NCBI RefSeq assembly: GCF_001570565.1
Contig: NZ_BBXE01000024.1
Location: 68,653 to 132,652 of the forward strand
Length of the DNA stretch: 64,000 nt
Direction of reading: 5' to 3'
Origin: Herbidospora yilanensis
GTDB taxonomy: Bacteria; Actinomycetota; Actinomycetes; Streptosporangiales; Streptosporangiaceae
A program made the position numbers and the translations under genes. The notes below the pieces were generated by a model that ran no database searches, was not told where the DNA came from, and worked only from the letters and a program-made list of their open reading frames with translations. Shown here piece after piece: positions 33,463-43,855 of this stretch; positions within the stretch are counted from its first letter, which is position 1; every line of letters begins with the position of its first letter.

Positions 33463-34050
33463 ATGGCTGCAAATCATGTGGTCCGGTTCCGGCGCTGGCT
33501 GGGATTCGACCGGAACCCGTTGCGCCGCCCGTGTGACCGCGTCGAGGCGGCGGTCCGCCGGCTGGTCGTCCTCGTCACGCTCGCCGCCGTGGTGTGCGGG
33601 CTGATGCTGGGGATGAAGGCCTACGGCGAGGGGGTGCGCGCGGAGCAGGAACAGGCGCGTGCCCGGCACGCCACCGAGGCGACCCTGCTGGGTGACGCGC
33701 GCGTGCACGCGACCGTGAACGGCCCGGCCACCGCGACCGTCATGGCGTCGTGGAAGGGCCCCGACGGCAGAGACCACCAGGGGCTGGTCCAGGCCCCGGT
33801 GTTGTCGGCGAAGGGCCAGAAGATCACGGTCTATACCGACACGAAGGGCGAGCCGGTGCCGCGTCCGCGCGACCGGGAGACCACCGTCGTGGCCGCGCTG
33901 ACCGTGGGCACGGGGGTGCCGCTGGCCATGATCGTCGCGAGCTGCGGCCTGCTGGGCGTGACCCGGCTGCTGGTGTGGCGCCGGGTCCGCCGCGAGTGGG
34001 CCGACGCCTGGACGGTCGTCGAGCCCACGTGGCGCATCAACGGCCGCTAG
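33463..34050 (+). CDS. Rv1733c-like two-span membrane protein
   Basis: ATG 33463 follows GAGGTGGGGAG; 195 aa. Two transmembrane helices (VVLVTLAAVVCGLMLGM near 40; LTVGTGVPLAMIVASCGLLG near 155) enclose an extracytoplasmic domain with ATVMASWKGPDGRDHQGLV. The N-terminal FDRNPLRRPCDRVEA is characteristic of the Rv1733c family of actinobacterial membrane proteins. Function unknown. Confidence 0.8.
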   Translation: MAANHVVRFRRWLGFDRNPLRRPCDRVEAAVRRLVVLVTLAAVVCGLMLGMKAYGEGVRAEQEQARARHATEATLLGDARVHATVNGPATATVMASWKGPDGRDHQGLVQAPVLSAKGQKITVYTDTKGEPVPRPRDRETTVVAALTVGTGVPLAMIVASCGLLGVTRLLVWRRVRREWADAWTVVEPTWRINGR

Positions 34051-34162
34051 GAGACTGCTCCTCCGGTCGCGTGCTCGCTTTCCGGCTCGACGAGAGGCGA
34101 GCGGGAGGAGCTCTCATGGCCCATATAACGAAACGAATCACTTTTCCGGGCGGGCGCCGCCT

Positions 34163-34390
34163 GTGAACGGCGTTTCGAAAGAACATCACCGGAAGAGTTC
34201 GGCGTTCCGTTTCGGCAATTTGTTTCGCCGGGTGGTGGTCCGCGGCGGGAAACGCGTCGATGTCGCCGGAACGGACGACGCGAGCTTCGCCGAGCCTGAC
34301 AGCCGTCACATCGCCACCCGGATCGGCAAGGACGCGGTACACATTTCCCGTCCGACGCTGCCGGTCAGGGCGGGGCCGGGTGATTCATAG
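34163..34390 (+). CDS. Doubtful small open frame in a 470-bp intergenic region
   Basis: The stretch 34051-34520 has no certain gene. The only candidate is this 75-codon frame from GTG 34163 (VNGVSKEHHRKSSAF..., RVVVRGGKRVDVAGTDDASF). It lacks a good ribosome-binding site and family resemblance. The following A/T-rich DNA (34390-34520) probably contains the promoter of the secreted protein at 34521. Confidence 0.3.
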   Translation: MNGVSKEHHRKSSAFRFGNLFRRVVVRGGKRVDVAGTDDASFAEPDSRHIATRIGKDAVHISRPTLPVRAGPGDS

Positions 34391-34520
34391 ACGGGCTATG
34401 TCAGCAATAGACAGATTTTGTCGGTCATCGCAAATCGCAATTCGAAAATGTCAATATTTCGATTCGCCGGATGATTTGTTAACGTCCTTGCGTGATCATC
34501 TTCGCGTCTCAGGGAATTCG

Positions 34521-35876
34521 ATGATGTCGGTGCCGTCCCTCCTGGGGAGGAGGGGCCTGTCTCTGATGACCGCCGTCGTGACGGCGGCCGGGCTTGCCAC
34601 CGTTCCGTCCACCGCCTCGGCCGACGTGCCGACGCTCGTCGTCGTGCAGGATCTCCTGCAGCGGACCACCATCCCCGTCACCTCCGCGCACGACGAGGAT
34701 TCCCCCGCGTCGTGGCTCGACGAGACCCTCCTGTCGGGCACCAAGGACGGTGTGACGGCCCGGAGCTATCTGCGGTTCGACATGTCCTATCTGCCGGAAG
34801 GCGTCATCCGGTCGGCCACGCTTCGGCTCACCGGGCTGGGCGCGCCCGCCTGCGGGCCCGAGGTCGGGGAGGGCGTCCAGGTGCGCCGCGTCACCGAACC
34901 CTGGTCCGACGACTTCCTGCACTGGGGCAACCAGCCCGCCTCGACCGACGAAGACGCCCAGATCGCCACCAAGGGAGTCACCCAGCAGTGCGCGGTCTAC
35001 CCCGACCAGGTCGAGTGGCCGGTCACGGACATCGTCAACGCCTGGGCCGGTGGCGCGGAGAACCACGGCCTGGTGCTCCAGTCCCCGGACGAAAGCACCG
35101 ATGACGGTCTCTGGACCTTCTCCTCGTGGATAAGCCCGCTCGACCTCATGCCCGTTCTCACGGTGACCATGGACGTGCCCTCCGCTCCGTACACCCGAGC
35201 GTCGTCCATCGCGACTCATGAAGACGGCCCCGACACCTGGGTGGCCGGGCTGACGCCCCGCATCCAGTCGCAGGTGGTCGACCCCGCCGGTGGCAGCCTG
35301 ACCGCCGAGTTCGAGGTCGAGCACGATCCCGCCGCCCCCGGTCAGGGCAGCGGGCAGATCTGGACCGCCACCTCCGCCCCGGTGTCCAGCTTCGGCAGGC
35401 CGTCGGTGCACGTGCCCCCGGGGCTGCTGGAGGACGGCTGGCGGGTCCGCTGGCGGGTGCGCGCCCACAACGTGACGGCGGGCACGGTCTCCGCCTGGTC
35501 GGCGTGGAACCCCGGCACCGTGGCCGCCGACGTCCCGCAGATCACCGCCCGCCAGGTCGTCCCGTCGTACGAGAGCGATTACTCGACGGTCAGCATGAGC
35601 CTGACCCCCGAACTGCGGGCCACGGTGACGCATCCGCTCCTCGACTCGACGCGGGTGGTGTTCCAGATGGCCTACGACCCGGACGCGCCGTTGCAGGGAA
35701 CGGGCCTGATCTGGGAGAAGACCGTCCTGGACGTTCCCTCGGGCGGCCAGGCGGTGGTGACCGTTCCGGATGGCCTCGTCGAGGGCGGCCTGCAGGTCCG
35801 CTGGCGGGTGGGCGCCTATGGCGGGCCGTTCCAGTCGGGCTGGTCGGACTGGCAGAAGCTCACCCTCGACATGTAG
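34521..35876 (+). CDS. Secreted DNRLRE-domain protein
   Basis: ATG 34521 (or the next ATG) gives 451 aa. A signal peptide (LMTAVVTAAGLATVPSTASA) is followed by a DNRLRE domain (residues about 45-200: ARSYLRFDMSYLPEGVIRSA, LHWGNQPAS, VTDIVNAWAGGAENHGLVL). Two Ig/Fn-like repeats come next, each ending in GGLQVRWRV or DGWRVRWRV-type segments. Such proteins are cell-surface or secreted adhesin-like modules with YD/Rhs-type relatives; no catalytic site is visible. Confidence 0.82.
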   Translation: MMSVPSLLGRRGLSLMTAVVTAAGLATVPSTASADVPTLVVVQDLLQRTTIPVTSAHDEDSPASWLDETLLSGTKDGVTARSYLRFDMSYLPEGVIRSATLRLTGLGAPACGPEVGEGVQVRRVTEPWSDDFLHWGNQPASTDEDAQIATKGVTQQCAVYPDQVEWPVTDIVNAWAGGAENHGLVLQSPDESTDDGLWTFSSWISPLDLMPVLTVTMDVPSAPYTRASSIATHEDGPDTWVAGLTPRIQSQVVDPAGGSLTAEFEVEHDPAAPGQGSGQIWTATSAPVSSFGRPSVHVPPGLLEDGWRVRWRVRAHNVTAGTVSAWSAWNPGTVAADVPQITARQVVPSYESDYSTVSMSLTPELRATVTHPLLDSTRVVFQMAYDPDAPLQGTGLIWEKTVLDVPSGGQAVVTVPDGLVEGGLQVRWRVGAYGGPFQSGWSDWQKLTLDM

Positions 35877-35890
35877 ACGGCCCGGATCCC

Positions 35891-35916
35891 GGCGTCGCCC
35901 AAGTCCGGGCGACGCC
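35891..35916. terminator. Stem-loop between convergent genes
   Basis: GGCGTCGCCC (35891-35900) and GGGCGACGCC (35907-35916) form a perfect 10-bp stem with a 6-nt loop, between the stops at 35876 and 35922. Confidence 0.75.
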
Positions 35917-35921
35917 GTGGA

Positions 35922-37148
35922 TCAGCGGTCGATGATCTCGTTCTTGCCGATCACCACGACGCCGTCCTTGGTGACCGCGAACCGCTCGCGGTCCTCTTCG
36001 AGGTCGAAGCCGATGCGGGCGCCGTCGGGGATGACGACGTTCTTGTCGACGATGGCCCGGCGCACGATCGCACCCCGGCCCACCTTGACGTTGCCCATCA
36101 GCACCGAGTCCTCGACCTGGGCGTGGCTGTGCAGGATCACCCCGGGGGAGAGCACCGAGCGCAGCGCCAGGCCGCCCGAGACGATCACGCCGGCCGAGAC
36201 CAGCGAGTCGACCGCGCGGCCGATCCGGTCGCCGTCGTTGTGCACGAACTTGGCCGGGGGCAGCGGGTCGTGGCCGGTGTAGATCGGCCAGCGGTCGTTG
36301 TAGAGGTTGAAGACCGGGTGGGCCGAGATCAGGTCCATGTGGGCGTCGTAGTAGGCGTCGAGCGTCCCCACGTCGCGCCAGTAGCCCCGGTCGCGCTCGG
36401 TCGAGCCGGGCACGACGTTGTCCTTGAAGTCGTAGACCTCGGCGCTGCCGGCCTTGACCATCATCGGGATGATGTTGCCGCCCAGGTCGTGCTTGCTGCC
36501 CGGGTCGAGGGCGTCTTCGCGGAGGGCCTCGATCATGGCCTGGGTGCGGAAGACGTAGTTGCCCATCGAGGCGTAGATCTCGCCGGGGGAGTCGGGCAGG
36601 CCGACGGCGTCCTTCGGCTTCTCGCGGAACGCGGTGATGCGGCGGCCGGTCGGGTCGGTCTCGATCACGCCGAACTGGTCGGACAACGACAACGGCTGGC
36701 GGATCGCGGCCACCGTCACGTCGGCGCCCGAGTCGATGTGCTGCTCGACCATCTGGCGCGGGTCCATCCGGTAGATGTGGTCGGCGCCGAAGACGATCAC
36801 GTGGTCGGGCAGCTCGTCGTAGATCAGGTTCAGATTCTGGAAGAGCGCGTCGGCCGAGCCGGAGAACCAGCGCGGGCCCAGGCGCTGCTGGGCGGGGACC
36901 GGCGTCACGTAGTTGCCGAGCATCGCCGACAGGCGCCACGTCCGGGAGATGTGCCGGTCGAGGCTGTGGTTCTTGTACTGGGTCAAGACCACGATCTGCA
37001 GATAATGCCCGTTGGCCAGGTTCGACAGGACGAAGTCGATCAGCCGGTAGATGCCGCCGAACGGCACCGCCGGTTTGGCCCGGTCCGCGGTCAGCGGCAT
37101 CAGCCGCTTCCCCTCACCACCGGCGAGCACAATTGCCATGACCCTCAT
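35922..37148 (-). CDS. glgC: Glucose-1-phosphate adenylyltransferase
   Basis: A 408-aa enzyme: [20 protein letters not shown] (nucleotide loop), [36 protein letters not shown] and the C-terminal left-handed beta-helix with repeated hexapeptides ([20 protein letters not shown]). It makes ADP-glucose for glycogen or maltose-1-phosphate. The glycogen synthase gene starts 50 bp away, divergently, as in mycobacteria and relatives. Confidence 0.97.
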   Translation of the reverse strand: MRVMAIVLAGGEGKRLMPLTADRAKPAVPFGGIYRLIDFVLSNLANGHYLQIVVLTQYKNHSLDRHISRTWRLSAMLGNYVTPVPAQQRLGPRWFSGSADALFQNLNLIYDELPDHVIVFGADHIYRMDPRQMVEQHIDSGADVTVAAIRQPLSLSDQFGVIETDPTGRRITAFREKPKDAVGLPDSPGEIYASMGNYVFRTQAMIEALREDALDPGSKHDLGGNIIPMMVKAGSAEVYDFKDNVVPGSTERDRGYWRDVGTLDAYYDAHMDLISAHPVFNLYNDRWPIYTGHDPLPPAKFVHNDGDRIGRAVDSLVSAGVIVSGGLALRSVLSPGVILHSHAQVEDSVLMGNVKVGRGAIVRRAIVDKNVVIPDGARIGFDLEEDRERFAVTKDGVVVIGKNEIIDR

Positions 37149-37197
37149 GACGCAGACCTTAACCCGTCAAAACGGTCGCAAACACTAGGCTGCGCAT

Positions 37198-38379
37198 ATG
37201 CGTGTCGATCTTTTGAGCCGTGAGTTCCCGCCCGACGTTTACGGAGGGGCGGGCGTGCACATCGAATACCTCTCGCGGGAGCTGCGACGGCTCCTCGACG
37301 CGCGGGTCCGCTGCTTCGGCGCGCCCCGCGAGGGCGCCGACGCCTACTCCACCCCACCCGGCCTGACCTCGGCGAACGCCGCGCTCCAGGTGCTCGGGAC
37401 CGACCTGGAGATGGCGGCGGGCTGCGCCGGGGCCGACCTGGTGCACTCCCACACCTGGTACGCCAACTTCGCGGGCCACGTCGCCAAGATGCTCTACGGC
37501 ATCCCGCACGTCGCCACCACCCACAGCCTCGAACCGCTCCGCCCCTGGAAGGCCGAGCAACTCGGCGGCGGCTACGTGTTGTCGTCGTGGGCCGAGCGCA
37601 CCGCCCTGGCCGCCGCCGACGCGATCATCGCGGTGTCGGGAGGCATGCGCCGCGACGTGCTGACCTGCTACCCGGAGATCGACCCGGGCAAGGTCACCGT
37701 GATCCACAACGGCATCGACACCGACGAGTACGCCCCCGCCCGGTCGGCTGAGGCCCTGACCAGGCACGGCATCGACCCGGACAAGCCCTACGTCGTCTTC
37801 GTCGGCCGGATCACCCGCCAGAAGGGCCTGACCCACCTGCTGCGGGCCGCCCGCGACTTCGACCCGGCCGCCCAGCTCGTGCTCTGCGCCGGGGCGCCCG
37901 ACACGCCCGAGATCGCCGCCGAGGTCACCGCCCTGGTCGAGGAGCTCCAGGCCACCCGCGAGGGGGTCGTCTGGATCACCGAGATGCGCCCGCGCCCGGA
38001 GATCATCGAGATCCTCACCCACGCGACCGTCTTCGTCTGCCCGTCGGTCTACGAGCCCATGGGCATCGTGAACCTGGAGGCGATGGCCTGCGAGACGGCC
38101 GTCGTGGCCACCGCGACCGGCGGCATCCCCGAGGTGGTCGCCCACGACGAGACCGGCCTGCTGGTGCCCATCGAGGCGGGCGAGCACGGCGAGCCCCGCG
38201 ACCCGGAGGTCTTCGCGCACGCCATCGCCGCCGACGTGAACCGGCTGCTCGCCGACCCCGGTCTCGCCGCCCGCATGGGCCGCGCGGGGCGGGCCCGCGC
38301 GGTGGCGGAGTTCTCCTGGCCGGCCATCGCCGAACGGACCAGAGACCTCTACGAGAGCCTCAGCCGCCGCAACAACTGA
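37198..38379 (+). CDS. glgA: GT4 glycogen synthase / alpha-maltose-1-phosphate synthase
   Basis: This 393-aa GT-B protein starts MRVDLLSREFPPDVYGGAGV and has HSHTWYANFAGHVA, VTVIHNGIDTDEY, FVGRITRQKGLTHLL and the donor site CPSVYEPMGIVNLEAMACET. This actinobacterial GT4 type is annotated GlgA, but the mycobacterial homologue (GlgM) makes alpha-maltose-1-phosphate from ADP-glucose. Either activity uses the product of the divergent glgC. Its last 31 bp overlap the convergent CopB-like ATPase gene. Confidence 0.92.
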   Translation: MRVDLLSREFPPDVYGGAGVHIEYLSRELRRLLDARVRCFGAPREGADAYSTPPGLTSANAALQVLGTDLEMAAGCAGADLVHSHTWYANFAGHVAKMLYGIPHVATTHSLEPLRPWKAEQLGGGYVLSSWAERTALAAADAIIAVSGGMRRDVLTCYPEIDPGKVTVIHNGIDTDEYAPARSAEALTRHGIDPDKPYVVFVGRITRQKGLTHLLRAARDFDPAAQLVLCAGAPDTPEIAAEVTALVEELQATREGVVWITEMRPRPEIIEILTHATVFVCPSVYEPMGIVNLEAMACETAVVATATGGIPEVVAHDETGLLVPIEAGEHGEPRDPEVFAHAIAADVNRLLADPGLAARMGRAGRARAVAEFSWPAIAERTRDLYESLSRRNN

Positions 38380-40250
38380 GCGTTGGCGGCGACCACGACC
38401 GTGGAGGCCGACATCAGGATCGCGCCGACCGACATCGGCAACACGAACCCCCACGGCGCCAGCACCCCGGCCGCCAGGGGGACCGAAACGAGGTTGTAAC
38501 CGGCCGCCCACCAGAGGTTCTGCCGCATCTTCCGGTAGGCGGCCCGCGACAGGTCCATGACCGACGACACGGACCGGGGGTCGTCTCCGGCGAGGATGAC
38601 CCCGGCCGACGCGACGGCGACGTCGGTGCCCGCCCCGATGGCGATCCCGACGTCCGCCCGCGCCAGCGCGGGCGCGTCGTTCACCCCGTCGCCGACCATG
38701 GCGACGCGCCGTCCCTCGTCTCTCAGCTCCTTTACGGCTTCCGCCTTGTCCTCGGGCCGGACCCCGGCGTACCAGCGCGTTATCCCGAGCTCGCGGGCGA
38801 CCGAGGCGGCCACCGTCTCGGCGTCCCCGGTGATCATCACCACCTCGACGCCCCGCGCCAAGAGGTCGCGGACGGCCTGCCGCGACTGCGGCCGGATCTC
38901 GTCGGCCAGCGTCAGCGCCCCGGCGACCGCGCCGTCGACCACGACGTGCAGGACGGTGGCGCCCTCGGCCTCCCGGACGGGCCGCAGGCCCTCCTGGGAC
39001 AGCAGTCCGGGCCCGCCGACCCGCACCAGCGCGCCTCCGACCTCGGCCGAGACCCCGAGGGCGGGGGAGGAGACGAATCCCGACGCCGCCGCGACGTCGA
39101 GCCCGCGTTCCTTGGCCGCCGCCACGATCGCCTTCGCGAGCGGGTGCTCCGAGTCGGCCTCGGCCGCCGCGGCCAGGGCCAGCACCTCGTCGGAGGTGAC
39201 CCAGGTGACCGCCGGTTCGCCCTTGGTCAGGGTGCCGGTCTTGTCGAACAGCACGGTGTCGACGGTCCGCATGCTCTCCAGCGCGAGCCGGTCCTTGACC
39301 AGCACCCCCGCGCGGGCGGCCCGCTCGGTCGCGATCGACACGACGAGGGGGATGGCCAGCCCGAGGGCGTGCGGGCAGGCGATCACCAGGACCGTGATGG
39401 TCCTGATCACCGCCTCGTCGGGCTGCCCGAGCAGCGTCCACGCCACCGCCGTGACCAGCCCCGCGCCGAGTGCGAACCAGAACAGCAGCGCCGCCGCCCG
39501 GTCGGCGATCCGCTGGGCCCGGGAGGTCGAGTTCTGGGCGGCCTCGACCAGCCGCCGGATGCCCGCCAGCGCGGTGTCCTCGCCGACGGCCCGCACCTCG
39601 ACCCGCAGGGCCGAGTCGGTCGCGACGGTCCCGGCGACCACCCGGTCGCCCTCCGAGCGGCGGACGGTGGCCGACTCGCCGGTGATCATGGATTCGTCCA
39701 TCCCGGCCGACCCGGAGACGATCAGGCCGTCGGCCGGGATCCGGCCGCCCGGCCGGACCAGGACCACGTCGCCCACCCGCAGCTCCGACGGCGGCACGCG
39801 TGTGCCGTCGGCGCGCTCGGCCTCGTCGGGCAGCAGGGCGGCCAGCGAGTCGAGGGCCGAGGTGGTGCGGGCCAGCGAGCGCATCTCGATCCAGTGGCCC
39901 AGCAGCATGATCACGATCAGCAGGGCCAGCTCCCACCAGAAGTCGAGCCCGTGGTCGAGCAGCCCCAGGCTCGCGCCCAGCGACGCCACGAAGGCGACCG
40001 TGATGGCCAGACCGATCAGCAGCATCATCCCGGGCGCGCGGGACCGCAGCTCGCCCACCGCGCCGGTGAGGAAGGGGCGCCCGCCCCAGACGTACATGAC
40101 GGTGCCGAGCACCGGCGAGACCCACGGCGGGCCCACCGGTTCGTAGCCGACGACCATGGCGAACATGCCGGAGGTGAGGACCGTCGGGACGGCCAGCACC
40201 AGCATCCACCAGAACAGGCGCCGGAACTGCGCCACGTGGTGTTCGTGCAT
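38349..40250 (-). CDS. CopB-like heavy-metal P1B-type ATPase
   Basis: A 633-aa P-type ATPase without an N-terminal HMA domain; a His is near the start (MHEHHVAQF). Motifs: TGESATV, CPHALGLAIPL (the CPH motif of CopB-type pumps), DKTGTLTKGEP, EADSEHPLAKAI, MITGDAETVAASVA and [23 protein letters not shown] pumps export copper or silver ions. It is divergent from csoR with two CsoR boxes between, so copper-responsive control is likely. Confidence 0.92.
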   Translation of the reverse strand: MHEHHVAQFRRLFWWMLVLAVPTVLTSGMFAMVVGYEPVGPPWVSPVLGTVMYVWGGRPFLTGAVGELRSRAPGMMLLIGLAITVAFVASLGASLGLLDHGLDFWWELALLIVIMLLGHWIEMRSLARTTSALDSLAALLPDEAERADGTRVPPSELRVGDVVLVRPGGRIPADGLIVSGSAGMDESMITGESATVRRSEGDRVVAGTVATDSALRVEVRAVGEDTALAGIRRLVEAAQNSTSRAQRIADRAAALLFWFALGAGLVTAVAWTLLGQPDEAVIRTITVLVIACPHALGLAIPLVVSIATERAARAGVLVKDRLALESMRTVDTVLFDKTGTLTKGEPAVTWVTSDEVLALAAAAEADSEHPLAKAIVAAAKERGLDVAAASGFVSSPALGVSAEVGGALVRVGGPGLLSQEGLRPVREAEGATVLHVVVDGAVAGALTLADEIRPQSRQAVRDLLARGVEVVMITGDAETVAASVARELGITRWYAGVRPEDKAEAVKELRDEGRRVAMVGDGVNDAPALARADVGIAIGAGTDVAVASAGVILAGDDPRSVSSVMDLSRAAYRKMRQNLWWAAGYNLVSVPLAAGVLAPWGFVLPMSVGAILMSASTVVVAANAQLLRRLRLS

Positions 40251-40270
40251 TTCGAGATCTCCTTTTCAAA

Positions 40271-40317
40271 ACCCCCGGGGGGTATGCTAGCTTATATACC
40301 ACTACCCCCTAGGGGTA
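40271..40317. promoter_or_regulatory. Two CsoR operator boxes
   Basis: ACCCCCGGGGGGTA (40271-40284) and TACCCC-CTA-GGGGTA (40303-40317) lie between the divergent ATPase and csoR genes. TACCCC...GGGGTA is the recognisable CsoR inverted repeat. Confidence 0.75.
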
Positions 40318-40352
40318 CTATTTAGCAAGGACGAAGGCCCGGGGAGGTCGCG

Positions 40353-40634
40353 ATGCACGGATACTCCGATCACAAGCAAGACCATCTGAAGCGGCTCCGC
40401 CGGATCGAGGGGCAGGTCAGGGGCCTGCAGCGCATGGTCGAAGAAGACAAGTACTGCATCGACGTGCTGACCCAGGTGTCGGCCGCCAACCGCGCGCTGC
40501 AGTCGTTCGCCCTCGCCCTCCTCGAAGAGCACCTGGCCCACTGCGTCGCCGAGGCCACCGCCAAGGGCGGGCCCGAGGCCGACGCGAAGATCAAGGAAGC
40601 CTCCGACGCGATCGCCCGGCTCGTCCGCTCATGA
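40353..40634 (+). CDS. csoR: Copper-sensing repressor CsoR
   Basis: A 93-aa all-helical DUF156 protein. The Cu(I) ligands C35 (DKYCIDVL), H60 and C64 (EEHLAHCVAEA) are in the positions of mycobacterial CsoR. The DNA-contacting N-terminal HLKRLRRIEGQVRGLQRMVE is conserved. Cu(I) binding releases it from the two upstream boxes. First gene of csoR-copZ-membrane protein-copA. Confidence 0.95.
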   Translation: MHGYSDHKQDHLKRLRRIEGQVRGLQRMVEEDKYCIDVLTQVSAANRALQSFALALLEEHLAHCVAEATAKGGPEADAKIKEASDAIARLVRS

Positions 40635-40654
40635 CTAGGGAAAGAGAGACCGTT

Positions 40655-40867
40655 ATGACCGTCACCGCTTACACCGTCACCGGCATGACCTGCGGACACT
40701 GCGCGAGCTCCGTCTCCGAGGAGGTCGGCGCCATCGCGGGGGTCAACGACGTCAAGGTCGACGTGCCGACCGGCACGGTCACCGTGACCAGCGAGAGCCC
40801 GGTCGACGAGAGCGCCGTCAAGGCCGCCGTCGAGGAGGCCGGCTACACCTTGGTGGGCCCGGCGTGA
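40655..40867 (+). CDS. copZ: CopZ-like copper chaperone (HMA domain)
   Basis: ATG 40655 (MTVTAYTVTGMTCGHCASSV) gives 70 aa, a single HMA fold with the Cu(I)-binding GMTCGHC motif. Its stop overlaps the next gene (GTGA). It delivers copper to the CopA ATPase downstream. Confidence 0.93.
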   Translation: MTVTAYTVTGMTCGHCASSVSEEVGAIAGVNDVKVDVPTGTVTVTSESPVDESAVKAAVEEAGYTLVGPA

Positions 40868-41748
40868 ACGCCATGACCAGGCTGGGCGTCTTCGCCGCCG
40901 GTCTCGCCGTCGTCTTCGGCGGGGCCTACACGGTCGGCGTCACCCAGGAGGAGGACCTCCCGCGCCGCTACGCCGACTACACGGCGACCGGCGACGAGGA
41001 GACGCCCGCCCACGACGATCACGCCCACGAGGAGACCGGCGAGACCGGCGCAACCGGCGAGACCGCCGCGAGCGTGCCGGGCGGCCTGCAGATCTCCCAG
41101 GACGGCTACCGCCTGCAGCCGGTGACCACCACGCTCGAACCGGGCGAGCGCCACGACTTCGCCTTCCGCGTGGTCGGGCCCGACGGCGAGCCGGTGACCG
41201 CCTACCAGGTCGCCCACGAGAAGAGGCTGCACCTCATCGTGGCCCCCCGCGACCTCGGGGGCTTCCAGCACCTGCATCCCGAGCTGGCCCCCGACGGCAC
41301 CTGGACCACCCCGCTCACCCTGCCGGAACCCGGCACCTACCGCATGTACGCCGACTTCGCCCCCGAAGGCGGCCCGGCGCTGACCCTCGGCGCCGACCTG
41401 ACCGCCCCGGGCGACTTCGACCCCGACCCGTTCCCCGCCACGAGCCGGACGTCCACGGTCGACGGCTACACCGTCACCCTCCAGGGCGAGATGAACCCGG
41501 GCCAGCCCTCGCCGCTCTCGCTCTCGGTCAGCAAGGACGGCCGGCCGGTCGATCCGGAGCCCTACCTGGGCGCCCAGGGCCATCTGGTGATGCTGCGCGC
41601 GGGCGACCTGGCCTACCTCCACGTCCACCCGATGACTGGGCTGGTCTTCACGGCCCAGGCGCCCCGCGAGGGCGGCGCCTACCGGTTGTTCTTCGACTTC
41701 AAACACGGCGGCGTCGTCCGCACGGCGTCGTTCACGCTGGAGGGATGA
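40864..41748 (+). CDS. Membrane-anchored copper-operon protein
   Basis: GTG 40864 overlaps copZ by 4 bp; 294 aa. A single N-terminal membrane anchor ([20 protein letters not shown]) precedes a His/Asp/Glu-rich linker ([15 protein letters not shown]). Extracytoplasmic beta domains follow, with [20 protein letters not shown] and YLHVHPMTG, metal-binding-looking histidine clusters. It resembles the secreted domain proteins found with copper ATPases in actinobacteria. Probable role: copper capture at the outer face; not tested by any motif of known activity. Confidence 0.75.
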   Translation: MNAMTRLGVFAAGLAVVFGGAYTVGVTQEEDLPRRYADYTATGDEETPAHDDHAHEETGETGATGETAASVPGGLQISQDGYRLQPVTTTLEPGERHDFAFRVVGPDGEPVTAYQVAHEKRLHLIVAPRDLGGFQHLHPELAPDGTWTTPLTLPEPGTYRMYADFAPEGGPALTLGADLTAPGDFDPDPFPATSRTSTVDGYTVTLQGEMNPGQPSPLSLSVSKDGRPVDPEPYLGAQGHLVMLRAGDLAYLHVHPMTGLVFTAQAPREGGAYRLFFDFKHGGVVRTASFTLEG

Positions 41749-41749
41749 C

Positions 41750-43855
41750 ATGTCGAACCTGATCCAGCTCTCCATCGGCGGCATGACCTGCGCGTCGTGC
41801 GCCAACCGGATCGAGCGCAAGCTCAACCGGCTCGACGGCGTGAGCGCCACGGTCAACTACGCCACCGAGAAGGCCAACGTCGTCTTCGCGCCCGGTGTCT
41901 CGGTGCGCGCGCTCGTCGAAGAGGTGGAGAAGGCCGGATACAGCGCGACGCTGCCCGAGGAGAAGGCGGCGGCGGCCGAGCGCGACCCGCTGAAGAACCG
42001 GCTGATCACCGCCGTCGTGCTCGCGGTCCCCGTGATCGCGATGGCCATGATCCCGGCCCTCCAGTTCACCTACTGGCAGTGGCTCTCGCTGACCCTGGCC
42101 GCCCCGGTGGTCGTCTACGCCGGGTGGCCCTTCCACAAGGCCGCCTGGACCAACTTCCGCCACGGCGCGGCGACCATGGACACGCTGGTGTCGCTGGGCA
42201 CGCTGGCCGCCTTCGGCTGGTCGCTCTGGGCGCTGTTCCTCGGCACGGCCGGGGAGCCCGGCATGATCCACCCATTCTCGTTCGCGATCGAGCGCAGCGA
42301 CGGCTCCGGCAACATCTACCTGGAGACCGCCGCGGGCGTGACGGCGTTCCTGCTGGCCGGGCGCTACTTCGAGGCCCGCGCCAAGCGCCGCGCCGGAGAC
42401 GCGCTGCGCAGCCTGATGGAGCTCGGCGCGAAGGACGTCGCGGTGCTGCGCGACGGCAGGGAGACCCGGCTGCCGGCCGAGCTGCTCAAGGCGGGCGACC
42501 TGTTCGTGGTCCGGCCCGGCGAGAAGATCGCCACCGACGGCGTCGTCCACGAGGGCGCCTCGGCGGTCGACGCGTCCATGCTGACCGGCGAGTCGATGCC
42601 GGTCGAGGTCCGGGCCGGCGACGCGGTCACGGGCTCCACCGTCAACGCCGGCGGGCGGCTGGTCGTGCGGGCCACCCGCGTCGGCGCCGACACCACGCTG
42701 GCCCAGATGGCCCGCATGGTGGAGGAGGCCCAGACCGGCAAGGCCCGCGTGCAGCGGCTCGCCGACCGGATCTCCGGCGTGTTCGTGCCGGTCGTGATCG
42801 TCCTCGCGGTGGCGACGCTCGGGTTCTGGTTGCCGGTCGCGGGCCCGGTGGCGGCCTTCACCGCCGCCGTGGCGGTGCTGATCATCGCCTGCCCGTGCGC
42901 CCTGGGCCTGGCCACCCCGACCGCGCTGCTGGTCGGCACCGGCCGGGGCGCGCAGCTCGGCATCCTCATCAAGGGCCCGGAGGCACTGGAGTCGACCCGG
43001 CGCGTCGACACCGTCGTGCTCGACAAGACGGGCACGGTCACCGAGGGCCGGATGACGCTGGTCGAGGTCCGCACCGAAGAGGGCTTCGACGAGCAGGAGG
43101 TGCGCCGCCTGGCCGCCGCCGTCGAGCACGCCTCCGAACACCCCATCGCCCGCGCCCTGGTCAAGGGCCACACCGACCTCCCGCCGGTCACCGACTTCGT
43201 CGCCACGGCCGGAGAGGGCGTGCGGGGCGTCGTCGACGGGCACGAGGTCGTCGTCGGCCGGGCCGAGCCGGGCATCGCGGTCACCGTCGACGGGAGGCGG
43301 GCGGCCGTCATGACCGTCAGCGACGTGCTCAAGCCGTCGTCGGCCGCGGCGATCACCGAGCTCCGCGCCCTCGGGCTGCGGCCGGTGCTGCTGACCGGCG
43401 ACGACGAGGCCGTCGCCCGCGACATCGCCGGCCAGGTCGGCATCGACGAGGTCATCGCCGGGGTGCTCCCGGCGGGCAAGGTCGAGGCCGTCAAACGGCT
43501 CCAGGCGGAGGGCCGCGTGGTCGCCATGGTGGGCGACGGCGTCAACGACGCCGCCGCGCTGGCCCAGGCCGACCTCGGGCTGGCCATGGGCACCGGCACC
43601 GACGCCGCCATCCAGGCCGCCGACCTGACGCTCGTCCGGGGCGACCTGCGGGTGGCCGCCGCGGCGATCCGGTTGTCGCACCGGACGCTGCGCACGATCA
43701 AGGGCAACCTGTTCTGGGCCTTCGCCTACAACGTGGCCGCCCTGCCGCTGGCCGCGCTCGGCCTGCTCAGTCCCATGATCGCCGGGGCCGCGATGGCGCT
43801 GTCGTCGGTGTTCGTGGTCACCAACAGCCTGCGGCTGCGCGGCTTCAAGGGCTGA
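41750..43855 (+). CDS. copA: Copper-exporting P1B-type ATPase CopA
   Basis: The 701-aa pump has one N-terminal HMA domain (GGMTCASC, residues 10-17), eight membrane helices, [25 protein letters not shown] (CPC Cu(I) site), [23 protein letters not shown] and [20 protein letters not shown]. It exports Cu(I) and is the last gene of the csoR operon. Its 3' end overlaps the convergent dehydrogenase by 11 bp. Confidence 0.96.
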   Translation: MSNLIQLSIGGMTCASCANRIERKLNRLDGVSATVNYATEKANVVFAPGVSVRALVEEVEKAGYSATLPEEKAAAAERDPLKNRLITAVVLAVPVIAMAMIPALQFTYWQWLSLTLAAPVVVYAGWPFHKAAWTNFRHGAATMDTLVSLGTLAAFGWSLWALFLGTAGEPGMIHPFSFAIERSDGSGNIYLETAAGVTAFLLAGRYFEARAKRRAGDALRSLMELGAKDVAVLRDGRETRLPAELLKAGDLFVVRPGEKIATDGVVHEGASAVDASMLTGESMPVEVRAGDAVTGSTVNAGGRLVVRATRVGADTTLAQMARMVEEAQTGKARVQRLADRISGVFVPVVIVLAVATLGFWLPVAGPVAAFTAAVAVLIIACPCALGLATPTALLVGTGRGAQLGILIKGPEALESTRRVDTVVLDKTGTVTEGRMTLVEVRTEEGFDEQEVRRLAAAVEHASEHPIARALVKGHTDLPPVTDFVATAGEGVRGVVDGHEVVVGRAEPGIAVTVDGRRAAVMTVSDVLKPSSAAAITELRALGLRPVLLTGDDEAVARDIAGQVGIDEVIAGVLPAGKVEAVKRLQAEGRVVAMVGDGVNDAAALAQADLGLAMGTGTDAAIQAADLTLVRGDLRVAAAAIRLSHRTLRTIKGNLFWAFAYNVAALPLAALGLLSPMIAGAAMALSSVFVVTNSLRLRGFKG

